From contig NZ_JAFCMB010000037.1 of the NCBI RefSeq assembly GCF_018130145.1, positions 1 through 38,799 on the forward strand: DNA of 38,799 bases, read 5' to 3'. The notes beneath the pieces were generated by a model. It worked only from the letters and a program-made list of their open reading frames with translations. It was not told the DNA's origin and searched no databases. This document shows positions 14,022 to 21,746 of this stretch, one piece after another. Numbering within the stretch: the first letter of the stretch is position 1; the number at the start of each line of letters is the position of its first letter. The stretch is from Bradyrhizobium sp. AUGA SZCCT0176. GTDB lineage: Bacteria; Pseudomonadota; Alphaproteobacteria; Rhizobiales; Xanthobacteraceae. The position numbers and the translations under genes are program-made.

Positions 14022-14567
14022 ATGAATTCTCGCTTGCTTTTTTCCGTCGCGACACTCTCGCTCGCCGCATTTGGGTCGGCAACGCTCTCTCAAGCGAAGG
14101 ACAAGACGGTGATGGTCGGCGGTGCTGCGATGTATCCGTCGAAGAGCATCGTTGCGAATGCGGTCAATTCGAAGGATCACACCACCCTCGTCGCGGCCGT
14201 CAAGGCCGCTGGACTGGTGGATACCCTGTCGAGCACGGGCCCTTTCACCGTCTTTGCTCCCACCAACGCCGCGTTCGCCAAATTGCCCAAGGGCACGGTG
14301 GATACGCTCGTGAAACCGGAAAGCAAGGCGACGCTCACGAAGATACTTACGTACCACGTGGTACCGGGCAAGGTGAACGCGGCGCAATTGTTAGACGGGC
14401 AGAAGCTGACGACGGTCGAGGGCGAACAACTTACCGTTAAGAAATCCGGCGGCGCGGTCATGATAGTGGACGCGAAGGGTGGCTCCGCCACCGTCACAAT
14501 TGCCGACGTCAACCAGTCGAACGGCGTGATCCATGTGGTCAACAACGTTTTGATGCCTGCAAGCTAG
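14022..14567 (+). CDS. Secreted fasciclin-domain protein
   Basis: The 181-aa protein has a signal peptide (residues 1–25, MNSRLLFSVATLSLAAFGSA, cut after SQA) and a single FAS1 domain. FAS1 hallmarks are visible: TLVAAVKAAGLVDTL, GPFTVFAPTNAAFAKLP (H1 motif), TYHVVPG and GVIHVVNNVLMP (H2 motif). Such proteins are exported adhesion-like or cell-surface proteins, and fasciclin genes are known members of singlet-oxygen sigma-factor regulons. ATG 14022 follows GGAG with good spacing. The TGATCC-N16-CGTT element upstream links it to the sigma–ChrR locus 4 kb away. A GC-rich hairpin follows. Confidence 0.9.
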   Translation: MNSRLLFSVATLSLAAFGSATLSQAKDKTVMVGGAAMYPSKSIVANAVNSKDHTTLVAAVKAAGLVDTLSSTGPFTVFAPTNAAFAKLPKGTVDTLVKPESKATLTKILTYHVVPGKVNAAQLLDGQKLTTVEGEQLTVKKSGGAVMIVDAKGGSATVTIADVNQSNGVIHVVNNVLMPAS

Positions 14568-14583
14568 GCCTAGCTTCGTTAAT

Positions 14584-14613
14584 GCCGCGCCGGTACGACA
14601 GTTTCGGCGCGGC
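14584..14613 (+). terminator. Terminator-like hairpin after fasciclin gene
   Basis: GCCGCGCCG and CGGCGCGGC form a perfect 9-bp stem around a 12-base loop, 16 bases after the stop, followed by a modest T content rather than a T-run. Confidence 0.55.
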
Positions 14614-14764
14614 TCCGTTAAGGCGTTTTGCAGCGCTTCCTGCGTCTTCGCGTGAAGGCATCCATTGGCTCCAGGCAGTCAACTGCTAATATTTCTCAGG
14701 GTTCGAAGAACATTGTCCAAAATACGCCTTCGCCTGAAGTCATCGTGGCACGAGAATTCGTTGC

Positions 14765-16024
14765 TTATGCTGAAGCGCCTCGTTGAGTGGTGGGCTGGGG
14801 CTCAATCTTATAGAGCCCGACATTCAGAATGCCGATTTCAAAGCCCAGGCGGCAGTAGGCCAGATAGTACTCCCACATCCGCTTGAAGCGATCATCGAAA
14901 CCGAGCGCCTTGATGAAGGGCCAGGCTTCCAGAAAGCGGCGATGCCAGTCAGCGAGCGTGAGCGCGTAGCTTTCGCCGAAGAATTCCGATGACGTCAACC
15001 GCAATCCGGACTTGGCGACTAATTGCCCGATGATCTCCTTGGTCGGCAGCATGCCGCCCGGAAAAATATAGCGTTGAATGAAATCCGGTCGCCGACGATA
15101 GCTTTCGAACCGGCACTGGTCGATCGTGATCACCTGCAGCACTGCGACGCCCTGCGGATTAAGCCGCTCCCGCAGATTTGCAAAGAAAGTGGGCCAATAG
15201 GCTTCGCCGACGGCTTCCAGCATCTCGACCGATACGACGCGATCGTAGGTTCTGCTTTCGTCGCGATAATCCTGCAGCTTGAGGTCGGATTTTCCTGCGT
15301 AACCGCGCTCGGCCAGCTGCTGTCGCGCATAGGAAAGTTGCTCGTTTGATAGCGTCAATCCCGTCACGTGGCAGTCGGCGCACTGGATCATATGCCCGGC
15401 CAACCCGCCCCAGCCGCAGCCGATCTCGAGCACTCGTTCGCCACCGTTGAGTTCAAGTAATTCGGTCACGCGGTCGAGCTTGTTGCGCTGGGCTTGATCA
15501 AGGGTTTCGGCCGGCGACGAATAGATCGCGGACGAATAAGTCATGCTGGGATCAAGCCACAACCTGTAAAAATCGTTGCCCAGATCGTAGTGGGCGGCGA
15601 TGTTGCGCCGGCTGCCGCGTCTGGTATTGCGGTTCAGCGCATGGCGAAACTTGGTCACGGGTTGAGGTGGCCTCAGTCCCTCGAACGACGCCGCGTCGGT
15701 CGAACGACGCGCCACCGCGCTTAGGAATGAATGCAAGTTCGGCGTCGACCATTCGCCCGCAAGGTATCCCTCGGCGAAACCGAGGTCGCCGCTGGTCAGC
15801 AGGCGGAGCACGCATTTCCAGCTATGGATCGTTAAATGGGTCTGTTCGCCGGTTCGCTTGCCGCCGATCAGAAATCGTCGGCCGGCGGGCGTGTGCACCA
15901 GAATCTCACCGCAATCGATCTTGCGAAGCATGCGCTGCATGAACGAGTTCAGCGACGTACGGGTTGTCGGCGTGGTTGCAGCATCGACCGATGCAGCCGC
16001 GGTATGTTGGCTTTCAAGCGACAT
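14765..16024 (-). CDS. CFA-synthase family fatty-acyl methyltransferase
   Basis: The 419-aa protein belongs to the cyclopropane-fatty-acyl-phospholipid synthase family. It transfers a methyl(ene) group from SAM onto the double bond of a membrane acyl chain. The lid segment AHYDLGNDFYRLWLD (144–158), SAM motif VLEIGCGWGG (198–207), SVEMLEAVGE and RYIFPGGMLPT are all present. Start ATG 16024 overlaps the end of the DUF1365 gene by 11 bases, so translation is coupled. The gene is last in a three-gene operon under a predicted sigma-ChrR promoter. In Rhodobacter the same regulon contains both a true CFA synthase and a related methylase of furan-fatty-acid synthesis (UfaM); which activity this has cannot be told from motifs. 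Confidence 0.88.
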   Translation of the reverse strand: MSLESQHTAAASVDAATTPTTRTSLNSFMQRMLRKIDCGEILVHTPAGRRFLIGGKRTGEQTHLTIHSWKCVLRLLTSGDLGFAEGYLAGEWSTPNLHSFLSAVARRSTDAASFEGLRPPQPVTKFRHALNRNTRRGSRRNIAAHYDLGNDFYRLWLDPSMTYSSAIYSSPAETLDQAQRNKLDRVTELLELNGGERVLEIGCGWGGLAGHMIQCADCHVTGLTLSNEQLSYARQQLAERGYAGKSDLKLQDYRDESRTYDRVVSVEMLEAVGEAYWPTFFANLRERLNPQGVAVLQVITIDQCRFESYRRRPDFIQRYIFPGGMLPTKEIIGQLVAKSGLRLTSSEFFGESYALTLADWHRRFLEAWPFIKALGFDDRFKRMWEYYLAYCRLGFEIGILNVGLYKIEPQPTTQRGASA

Positions 16025-16814
16025 GGGACTTCCGGTGTTGTGATATGCTGTCCGCAACAGTGATACGTCGCGCTGGCGGGGGAGGCCGGTTGCGCAATCG
16101 CATCCCCTTCAGCCACAGACGTAATGCTTCCCAGTGAATAGCCAGCGTGACTTTGGCTGTTATCAGCGGAACCGCAAAAAAGAGCCGGAGCAGCGCGCCG
16201 TCGCTTAGTTCGCGGCGCGCGCCGACAAGACAGGCGTTGAGCACGCGCTGACCGCCTTTGCTGGCGTTGATACCGATCGCGATGCGTTCCGCAGGTGCGG
16301 ACAGCCGAAAATCGTAGACCAGCTCCATATCCATGAACGGAGATACGTGGAACGCCTTGCTGCAAGTTTGCCGGATAGTGCCGGTTCTCGACTCAACCGC
16401 ACTGACGTAGGAATGACGCTCGCCGAACGTGTTGTGAACTTCATAAACGATGGCGGCGAGCTCCCCGTCGGTTCGATGGCAGAAATAGATGCTGATCGGG
16501 TTGAAGCTGTAGCCGAGCGTCCGCGGCATACAGAGCAGGCTGATCGGTCCGCCTGCGATGTCGATTTCAGCTTGTGCAAGTATCCGCTCGGCCTGGTTGC
16601 GCAACGGCGTCGCGCTGCCGTCGCCGTGATCGGCATCATGCACGGCGAAAAGGTTGAACCGGTTGCGCGACAGCAACCGGAGCCGCGCTGCCAATAGCGG
16701 CAGCTCGTCGAGGTCGATCAACAGCCAGAACGCGCGGTAGCGAAACTGATGCGCCACGGGCCGCAACCGCCGGTGCATCACCGCGCCGGTATAGAGCGCC
16801 GATTCAAATGTCAT
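16014..16814 (-). CDS. DUF1365 protein
   Basis: The 266-aa protein is a DUF1365 member. It begins SALYTGAVMHRRLRPVAHQFRYRAFWLL and has NRFNLFAVHDADHGDG, RTLGYSFNPISIYFCH and KAFHVSPFMDMELVYDF. The biochemical function of the family is not established; it is nearly always found with an FAD-dependent oxidoreductase and a CFA-type methyltransferase, which implies a role in fatty-acid modification. Its start overlaps the end of the FAD gene by four bases (ATGA) and its end overlaps the methyltransferase start. No strong membrane helix apart from a hydrophobic region near residues 210–230. Confidence 0.88.
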   Translation of the reverse strand: MTFESALYTGAVMHRRLRPVAHQFRYRAFWLLIDLDELPLLAARLRLLSRNRFNLFAVHDADHGDGSATPLRNQAERILAQAEIDIAGGPISLLCMPRTLGYSFNPISIYFCHRTDGELAAIVYEVHNTFGERHSYVSAVESRTGTIRQTCSKAFHVSPFMDMELVYDFRLSAPAERIAIGINASKGGQRVLNACLVGARRELSDGALLRLFFAVPLITAKVTLAIHWEALRLWLKGMRLRNRPPPPARRITVADSISQHRKSHVA

Positions 16815-18163
16815 CGCTGCAGCTCCGGCACGATCGCGCGAGGAGCCTCGGCCAGCGTGATCCGGCCGGACTCATGGGGCACGTTCCAGGGCCGACGCAG
16901 CCCGCCGAGCTGCTCGGCGACGGCAAGACCGGCCTGCAACCCGTCTTCGTGAAAGCCGGCGCCGAAATGAGCGCCACAGAACCAAAGGTTTCCAATCCCT
17001 TGCAGGGACCAAAGCCGGCGCTGCGCGGCGATCGCGGCTGCGTCAAATATCGGATGTTCGTAGACTTCGCTGTGACGCAATGTGCCGGCGCGGGGCAGGC
17101 GCGACGGATTAAGCGTGACGAATAGCTGAGTGCTTTCTGGAATGCGTTGCAGCCGGTTCATCCAATAGGTCAAGCCAACACCGCCATCAGCCGCCACGCG
17201 CTTGCCGGTATAGTTCCAGCTGGACCAAGCCGCGCGGCGCCTCGGCATGAAACCCGGGTCCGAATGAAGGACGGCAAGGTTCCGGCTGTAGCGAAAGGCG
17301 CCCAGCAGCTTAACCTCGTCTGCGGTCGGATCAGCGATCGCCGAGAGCGCCTGGTTGGCGTGCGTCGCCATGACGACGTGGTCGTATCGTTGAGATCTGC
17401 CACGGCAGTCCGTCACTTCCACGCCATCGCTATCGCGCCGCACGGCAACTACACCGGTATCCAGTCTGATCCCATCCGCAAACGACCGGACGAGGCGTTC
17501 TACATAGACTCTGCTGCCGCCATCCACGGTTTCCCATTGCGGCCGCTGCGTTAGTTGCAGCAAGCCGTGATTGCGGTGAAAGCGGATGAATGTCGCGATC
17601 GGAAAGGCCAGGATCTCGTCTGGCGGCGCCGACCAGATCGCACTCGCCATCGGCAGCAAATGGTCGTCACGGAACGCGGCGCCGTATCTGTTCGCTGCGA
17701 GGTATTCGCCGAGGGAGATTGAATCGTCCGTCAGAAGATCCGCATCGCGTGTCGCCTGGCGGTAAAATTTCACGAGATCTTGCAACATCGACCAGAAGCG
17801 GGGTCTAAACAAATTGCGCCGCTGTGCAAACAGGCCGCCGATTCCCTCGCCGGAATATTCCAGATCGCCATCTCCGAGCGAGACGGCAAGCGACATGTCG
17901 GAAGGCTTGGTCGGAACCGAAAGATGCTCAAACAGGGCGACGAGGTTTGGGTAGGTGGCGCGGTTGAAAACGATAAAGCCGGTATCGACCGGGACTTGTT
18001 TTTCATCGATTGATGCGATCACCGTGTTCGAATGCCCGCCGATCCGGTCGGACTGTTCGTACACCGTCACATCGTGCTTCTGGCTGAGCAGCCATGCCGC
18101 GGACAGGCCGGAAATTCCGGTTCCGACCACCGCCACCCTTAAGCGGATACCATCATGGGACAC
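16811..18163 (-). CDS. FAD/NAD(P)-binding oxidoreductase, lipid-modification operon
   Basis: The 450-aa protein starts with a Rossmann dinucleotide-binding motif (VAVVGTGISGLSAAWLL, residues 10–26) and YEQSDRIGGHSNT, as in amine-oxidase-like flavoproteins (COG2907 type). FCGAHFGAGFHEDGLQAG near the end is the C-terminal FAD-binding segment. It is expected to oxidise or desaturate a lipid acyl chain together with the DUF1365 and CFA-like proteins; a UfaD-like desaturase role is an inference. GTG 18163 is selected because it begins the fold and GGTGGAG lies upstream. The predicted promoter (18223–18248) gives a leader of about 53 bases. First gene of the operon. Confidence 0.87.
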   Translation of the reverse strand: MSHDGIRLRVAVVGTGISGLSAAWLLSQKHDVTVYEQSDRIGGHSNTVIASIDEKQVPVDTGFIVFNRATYPNLVALFEHLSVPTKPSDMSLAVSLGDGDLEYSGEGIGGLFAQRRNLFRPRFWSMLQDLVKFYRQATRDADLLTDDSISLGEYLAANRYGAAFRDDHLLPMASAIWSAPPDEILAFPIATFIRFHRNHGLLQLTQRPQWETVDGGSRVYVERLVRSFADGIRLDTGVVAVRRDSDGVEVTDCRGRSQRYDHVVMATHANQALSAIADPTADEVKLLGAFRYSRNLAVLHSDPGFMPRRRAAWSSWNYTGKRVAADGGVGLTYWMNRLQRIPESTQLFVTLNPSRLPRAGTLRHSEVYEHPIFDAAAIAAQRRLWSLQGIGNLWFCGAHFGAGFHEDGLQAGLAVAEQLGGLRRPWNVPHESGRITLAEAPRAIVPELQR

Positions 18164-18222
18164 CGTTGCGCTCCACCAACCAGCGTTCAACGGCTCGCGT
18201 GGCGGGCCGCTATATGAATGAA

Positions 18223-18248
18223 AACGATACCCAGACGGGTTTGGATCA
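18223..18248 (-). promoter_or_regulatory. Leftward ECF-type promoter, FAD operon
   Basis: On the minus strand TGATCC (18248–18243), 16 bases, CGTT (18226–18223). Transcription would begin near 18216. Its -35 forms half of the palindrome at 18240–18261. Confidence 0.7.
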
Positions 18249-18261
18249 CCGGTGATCCAAA
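18240..18261. promoter_or_regulatory. 22-bp perfect palindrome of back-to-back -35 elements
   Basis: Arms TTTGGATCAC and GTGATCCAAA surround CG. Each strand carries TGATCC, and 16 bases beyond each lies CGTT. The palindrome therefore appears to be two divergent -35 elements for the FAD operon and the sigma operon, though binding by a dimeric repressor is also possible. A related site is at 38742–38763. Confidence 0.7.
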
Positions 18262-18278
18262 CAGGCCGGCGATCCGTT
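18253..18278 (+). promoter_or_regulatory. Rightward ECF-type promoter, sigma–chrR operon
   Basis: TGATCC (18253–18258), 16 bases, CGTT (18275–18278). The start of transcription would be near 18285, about 110 bases before the sigma gene. This implies autoregulation. Confidence 0.7.
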
Positions 18279-18394
18279 TCGGCAATATGCCTGCCGCCGT
18301 ACAACATCCTCGGGGGGCCAGCACTCTGGCCAGCGCCCCCGCGATCCGGTACTCACCTCGCAGAACCGTCTGCGAATGGGAGCGTTCGCGCTGC

Positions 18395-18982
18395 ATGCTG
18401 AATGACAAACCGGACGACGCGACGTCGGACGCAGCCAGATGGGCTGCCCTGATTGCAGCTGTCGCCAGGGAAAAGGATCGCGAGGCCTTCGCGGCCCTGT
18501 TCACGCATTTTGCGCCGCGGATAAAGACCTTCATGCGGCGTTCCGGCGCGAGCGAGCAAAGTGCCGACGAGCTCGCGCAGGAAGCTCTGCTGGCGGTTTG
18601 GTCAAAGGCCAATCTTTTCGATCCCAACAGCGTCGGTGCCTCGGCCTGGATATTCACCATCGCGCGCAATCTTCGCATCGACGCGCTACGCCGCGAAAAG
18701 CGTACACGAACTGCAGGTACGGACGACATCGACCTCGAGTTTCAGGTCGACGATGGTCCGTCGCCCGACGCCGGACTGGCCGCGGCGCAGACTGAGTCGC
18801 GGGTCCGCAGCGCCTTGGCCACATTGCCGGACGATCAGTTGCGGGTGATCGAATTATCCTTCTTTGATGATAGGGCGCATGCGGAAATCGCCCAGACGCT
18901 CCAGATTCCGCTTGGGACGGTCAAATCGCGGTTGCGGCTCGCTATGAATCGGTTGCGCGGCCTGTTGGGTGATTTCTCATGA
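18395..18982 (+). CDS. rpoE: ECF RNA polymerase sigma factor, SigmaE/ECF11 type
   Basis: The 195-aa protein has sigma region 2 (FAALFTHFAPRIKTFMRRSG…ADELAQEALLAVWSK…WIFTIARNLRIDALRRE) and region 4 (LPDDQLRVIELSFFDDRAHA, PLGTVKSRLRLAMNRLR) and little else, the ECF layout. It directs RNA polymerase to a stress regulon when released by ChrR. The start ATG 18395 is the first Met before region 2; a possible GGGAG lies 12 bases upstream. Its stop overlaps the start of the anti-sigma gene (ATGA). In Rhodobacter sphaeroides the equivalent factor responds to singlet oxygen. The upstream TGATCC-N16-CGTT suggests it transcribes itself. Confidence 0.9.
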   Translation: MLNDKPDDATSDAARWAALIAAVAREKDREAFAALFTHFAPRIKTFMRRSGASEQSADELAQEALLAVWSKANLFDPNSVGASAWIFTIARNLRIDALRREKRTRTAGTDDIDLEFQVDDGPSPDAGLAAAQTESRVRSALATLPDDQLRVIELSFFDDRAHAEIAQTLQIPLGTVKSRLRLAMNRLRGLLGDFS

Positions 18983-19632
18983 CGATTGTTCACCATCCGC
19001 CGGATGAACTATTGACGGCGTTCGCGGCCGGGATTCTCGACCTTGGACAGCATATTGCGGTTGCAACCCACCTGACCGGCTGCCTGCATTGCCGCCGCGT
19101 CGTGCACGCTATGGAACACGTTGGGGGCGGGGTCCTGACAGCGTTGCCGGCAACCGCGATGTCTCCGGGTGCGCTTGCTGCCGTTGAAACGCGGCTGGAC
19201 GGGCTCGCTCCTGCGGTTGCGACCGGATTGGGGAAAGCGGCAACAGGGCTCACCGACGTTCCCGGTCTGCCGCCGTTCGTGCGTGATTACCTATCTAGTT
19301 CGTGGAAGTGGATCGCGCCGAAGGTGCATTTGCGGCCTATCCGATTGCCGGAAGGAAGTGCGACTAGAGTTTTTCTTTTGAAGTCGCAGCCGGGCACCAA
19401 GATGATTGAGCACACCCATACCGGCTTCGAGATGACCTGCATCTTAACGGGGAGCTTTGCGCACGCCGGCGGACATTTCGGCCCTGGCGATTTCGACTTT
19501 GGGGATGGCGCGACCGATCACGAGGTGATGATCGACTCGTCAGAGGACTGCATCTGTCTGGTGGCGATGCAAGGTGAACTGAAATTGAACGGTATCATCG
19601 GCCGTCTGCTTCAGCCGCTGATCAGGATGTGA
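18979..19632 (+). CDS. chrR: Zinc anti-sigma factor ChrR
   Basis: The 217-aa protein has the ChrR two-domain layout. The N-terminal zinc anti-sigma part carries His6, His31, Cys35 and Cys38 (ATHLTGCLHC), at the same positions I recall for the Rhodobacter zinc ligands. The C-terminal cupin has EHTHTGFE (His145, His147, Glu151) and TDHEV (His181) as a second metal site, which is needed for response to singlet oxygen and organic hydroperoxides. It holds the sigma factor inactive in the cytoplasm. Overlap of four bases with the sigma gene keeps the two in stoichiometry. A DUF1295 gene follows after 42 bases. Confidence 0.93.
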   Translation: MTIVHHPPDELLTAFAAGILDLGQHIAVATHLTGCLHCRRVVHAMEHVGGGVLTALPATAMSPGALAAVETRLDGLAPAVATGLGKAATGLTDVPGLPPFVRDYLSSSWKWIAPKVHLRPIRLPEGSATRVFLLKSQPGTKMIEHTHTGFEMTCILTGSFAHAGGHFGPGDFDFGDGATDHEVMIDSSEDCICLVAMQGELKLNGIIGRLLQPLIRM

Positions 19633-19674
19633 TCGCCCGCAACGCTAGTAGACGTGCCTAAGGAAGCGCCCGGG

Positions 19675-20484
19675 ATGAGCGTGCTCCAGTTTATCTTTCT
19701 GGCTGCCGTGGTGGGGCTACTGCTGTCGGCGATCATGACAGCAGCTTGGCAAGCTCAACTGACGACGGGCCATACTGGCTGGATCGACGTATTCTGGACG
19801 TTCGGCGTCGGGGGCGTGGCGGTCGTCGCCTGCCTTATCCCGTTGTCTGCACCTCACGCACCGAGCGCGCGGCAAATCGTGGTCGCGCTCCTGATCGCGC
19901 TTTGGTCGCTGCGACTGGGTGGCCATATTCTGGTGCGCACCCGGGAGGCCGGGGACGACCCGCGTTACCGCGATTTGATCAAACAATGGGGGGCCAGCGC
20001 AAATCTGCGGATGTTCCTGCAATTGCAATCGCAAGCGGCGGTCGGCCTGATCCTGGCGCTGTCTGTCGCACTTGCGGCGCATAATCCGAGAAAGGGTCTC
20101 GGTGCGGTGGATTTGCTGGGCATTGCGCTCCTTGTCGGCGCTCTCGCCGGCGAGGCCGTGTCAGACTGGCAGTTGCGGCGCTTCAAATTCGACCCGGGCA
20201 ATCGCGGGCGGATATGTGAGGAGGGGCTTTGGAGCCTGTCGCGCCATCCGAATTACTTCTTCGAATGGCTCTGCTGGCTCGCTTATCCACTGATCGCGAT
20301 CGACTTGGCGGGCGCGAATCCCCTCGGCTGGATTGCGCTGCTGGCACCTGCCTGCATGTACTGGGTGCTGGTTTACGTCTCCGGAATTCCGCCCCTGGAA
20401 GAACACATGCTGCGCTCGCGTGGCGCACAATTTCGTAGGCTTCAGGCGCGCACTCGGCCGTTTTTTCCGTTCCCAAAAAGATAG
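19675..20484 (+). CDS. DUF1295 membrane protein (steroid-reductase-like)
   Basis: The 269-aa integral membrane protein has several hydrophobic helices and the DUF1295/isoprenylcysteine methyltransferase-like C-terminal motif GLWSLSRHPNYFFEWLCW, where the Arg-His-Pro-Asn stretch binds a nucleotide cofactor. The family is related to 3-oxo-5-alpha-steroid reductases and may reduce double bonds of lipids, but no bacterial substrate is settled. ATG 19675 is chosen over GTG 19654, because AAGGAAG precedes it. It follows chrR closely and is probably in the same operon, so it belongs to the stress regulon. It converges on the DUF2177 gene with an 8-base gap. Confidence 0.85.
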   Translation: MSVLQFIFLAAVVGLLLSAIMTAAWQAQLTTGHTGWIDVFWTFGVGGVAVVACLIPLSAPHAPSARQIVVALLIALWSLRLGGHILVRTREAGDDPRYRDLIKQWGASANLRMFLQLQSQAAVGLILALSVALAAHNPRKGLGAVDLLGIALLVGALAGEAVSDWQLRRFKFDPGNRGRICEEGLWSLSRHPNYFFEWLCWLAYPLIAIDLAGANPLGWIALLAPACMYWVLVYVSGIPPLEEHMLRSRGAQFRRLQARTRPFFPFPKR

Positions 20485-20492
20485 TTTGTGCG

Positions 20493-20897
20493 TCAGACGG
20501 CGAATTTCATGGTCACCCAGAAACCTGCCGCTGCGGCAATTGCCCCAAGCAGCGTTCCCCAACCCGCGTCGATTACGGTGAGCGGGGTGGTCCAGTTCCG
20601 CAGTGTCGCCTGATTGGTCAAGTCGTACGTCACGTAGGTGAAGAAGCCGAACAGCGCGCCGCATAACATCGCCTGCGCAAGGCTTCCGGACTTCAGAGCC
20701 GGCAGGATGGCGAAGATCACGAGCCCGATGGGGTAAATCACATAGAAGGCGACCGCGGCGGGAAGATTGACATCCGCGCGCATAATGTCGCCGAGCGTCG
20801 GACGATAGAGGCGGCTTGCCATCGTTCCAAGCCACGCCATGTCGCAAAGCACGAAGACTGCCAGCGTTGCAAAATAGGCCGTGAAGTAAGTCATCAT
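20493..20897 (-). CDS. DUF2177 membrane protein
   Basis: The 134-aa protein is almost entirely hydrophobic, with about four membrane helices and the DUF2177 features FVLCDMAWLGTMA, FYVIYPIGLVIFA, YDLTNQATLRNW and IDAGWGTLLG. The function of the family is unknown. In several alphaproteobacteria it accompanies sigma–ChrR, DUF1295, DUF1365 and CFA-like genes. The first of two adjacent ATGs (20897, 20894) is used; the ribosome-binding site is weak. A TGATCC-N16-CGTT promoter lies 56 bases upstream, so the same sigma factor probably drives it. Confidence 0.85.
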   Translation of the reverse strand: MMTYFTAYFATLAVFVLCDMAWLGTMASRLYRPTLGDIMRADVNLPAAVAFYVIYPIGLVIFAILPALKSGSLAQAMLCGALFGFFTYVTYDLTNQATLRNWTTPLTVIDAGWGTLLGAIAAAAGFWVTMKFAV

Positions 20898-20952
20898 CGA
20901 GCGCTCATGTGGTAATCGACAGGGCGGGCATCGGCCGAAGCCCTACCCGTCT

Positions 20953-20978
20953 AACGACGGGAAACGCGACTTGGATCA
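20953..20978 (-). promoter_or_regulatory. ECF-type promoter of DUF2177 gene
   Basis: On the minus strand TGATCC (20978–20973), 16 bases, CGTT (20956–20953), followed by AGAC. Transcription would start near 20946, about 49 bases before the gene. It lies against the end of the integrase relic. Confidence 0.68.
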
Positions 20979-21195
20979 TCGACCGACTTTGGACCGGGCG
21001 CCTTGCGTGTTCCTTGCGCAATGGCATGTGAACGTGCAGACTGGGAACGGCGGCTACATCTTCAACCCGAACGGCAAACTCATCGCAGCCGCGAAGCTTA
21101 CTGTCGATGGCCGAACTGGCGATGTTACGGGAGCGGCATTCAATCTGGAACTTGTGCGGATCACAGCCATCGGACCAAGGACCCCCGTAGTTCAC
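20977..21195 (-). pseudogene. Truncated integrase relic, copy 3
   Basis: The frame contains SAIDSKLRGCDEFAVRVEDVAA, with the same AIDSKLRGCD..A.RVEDVAA as integrase copy 1 (residues 55–75), preceded by a decayed match to the KLQIEGRARDLA segment and followed by a decayed KKTGRPV (ARRPVQS). The conserved His-x-x-Arg, His and Tyr of the active site are all missing. This is a third, inactive member of the short integrase family, cut off near the DUF2177 promoter. Confidence 0.7.
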
Positions 21196-21293
21196 CGGAT
21201 AAGTTCACTTTTGAACATTATTCTGGAACGAATGAGGTCAGCCTCACTTACCCCGCCGGAGGACTGTAAGGCAGCACCAAGGGGGATAGTGAA

Positions 21294-21677
21294 GTGGATG
21301 GCGTAGTTACGATTCTGGTCGTCGAGGACGACCAGGTTATTAGGGATTTAGTGGAAGAAGCTCTTTCAGACGGTGGTTTTGAATCGGCCAATGCACCATC
21401 CGGCAAGGAAGCAATTACGCTTCTCAAAGGCGATTCCAAATTTCGCGCAGTCGTGACTGACATCGATTTGCCCGGAGGATTGGATGGCTGGGAAGTGGCC
21501 CGCGTCGCAAGGGAGATCGATCCGGCAATGCCCGTCGTCTACATGACCGGCACTCATGGCGAGGAATGGGCATCCAAGGGCGTTCCAAATAGCCTTCTGC
21601 TAACAAAGCCGTTTGCTCTGGCGCAACTCGTCACCGCAGTTTCCCAGCTCCTTAACGGTGCCCCGCCGACCGCGTAA
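21294..21677 (+). CDS. Single-domain response regulator
   Basis: The 127-aa protein is a stand-alone receiver domain. Acidic pocket residues Glu11-Asp12-Asp13 (VVEDD), phospho-acceptor Asp56 (VVTDIDLPGGLDG), Thr85 (YMTGT) and Lys105 (LTKPF) are all present. No output domain is attached, so it acts by protein contact or as a phosphate sink. GTG 21294 is the only plausible start, with GGGGGA upstream. It is 69 bases before a histidine kinase on the same strand and is likely its partner. Confidence 0.9.
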   Translation: MDGVVTILVVEDDQVIRDLVEEALSDGGFESANAPSGKEAITLLKGDSKFRAVVTDIDLPGGLDGWEVARVAREIDPAMPVVYMTGTHGEEWASKGVPNSLLLTKPFALAQLVTAVSQLLNGAPPTA

Positions 21678-21746
21678 GCCGCCTCAGTCGATGACTCTTG
21701 CGTCCGATATGCACTCCCGTCCGGCGCTTGAAGTCACGATCGATTT

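Noticed and set aside
14527..14552. TGATCC followed by CGTT inside the fasciclin gene
   Set aside because: The spacing is 14, not 16, and it lies within coding sequence near the stop.
20905..20960. Terminator hairpin behind the integrase relic like those of the intact copies
   Set aside because: Only a 5-bp AGGGC/GCCCT pairing is found, far weaker than the 10–11-bp stems of copies 1 and 2.
21225..21260. GGAAC upstream of the response regulator as an EcfG-type general stress promoter
   Set aside because: No CGTT follows at 16–17 bases; the match is only the -35 half.
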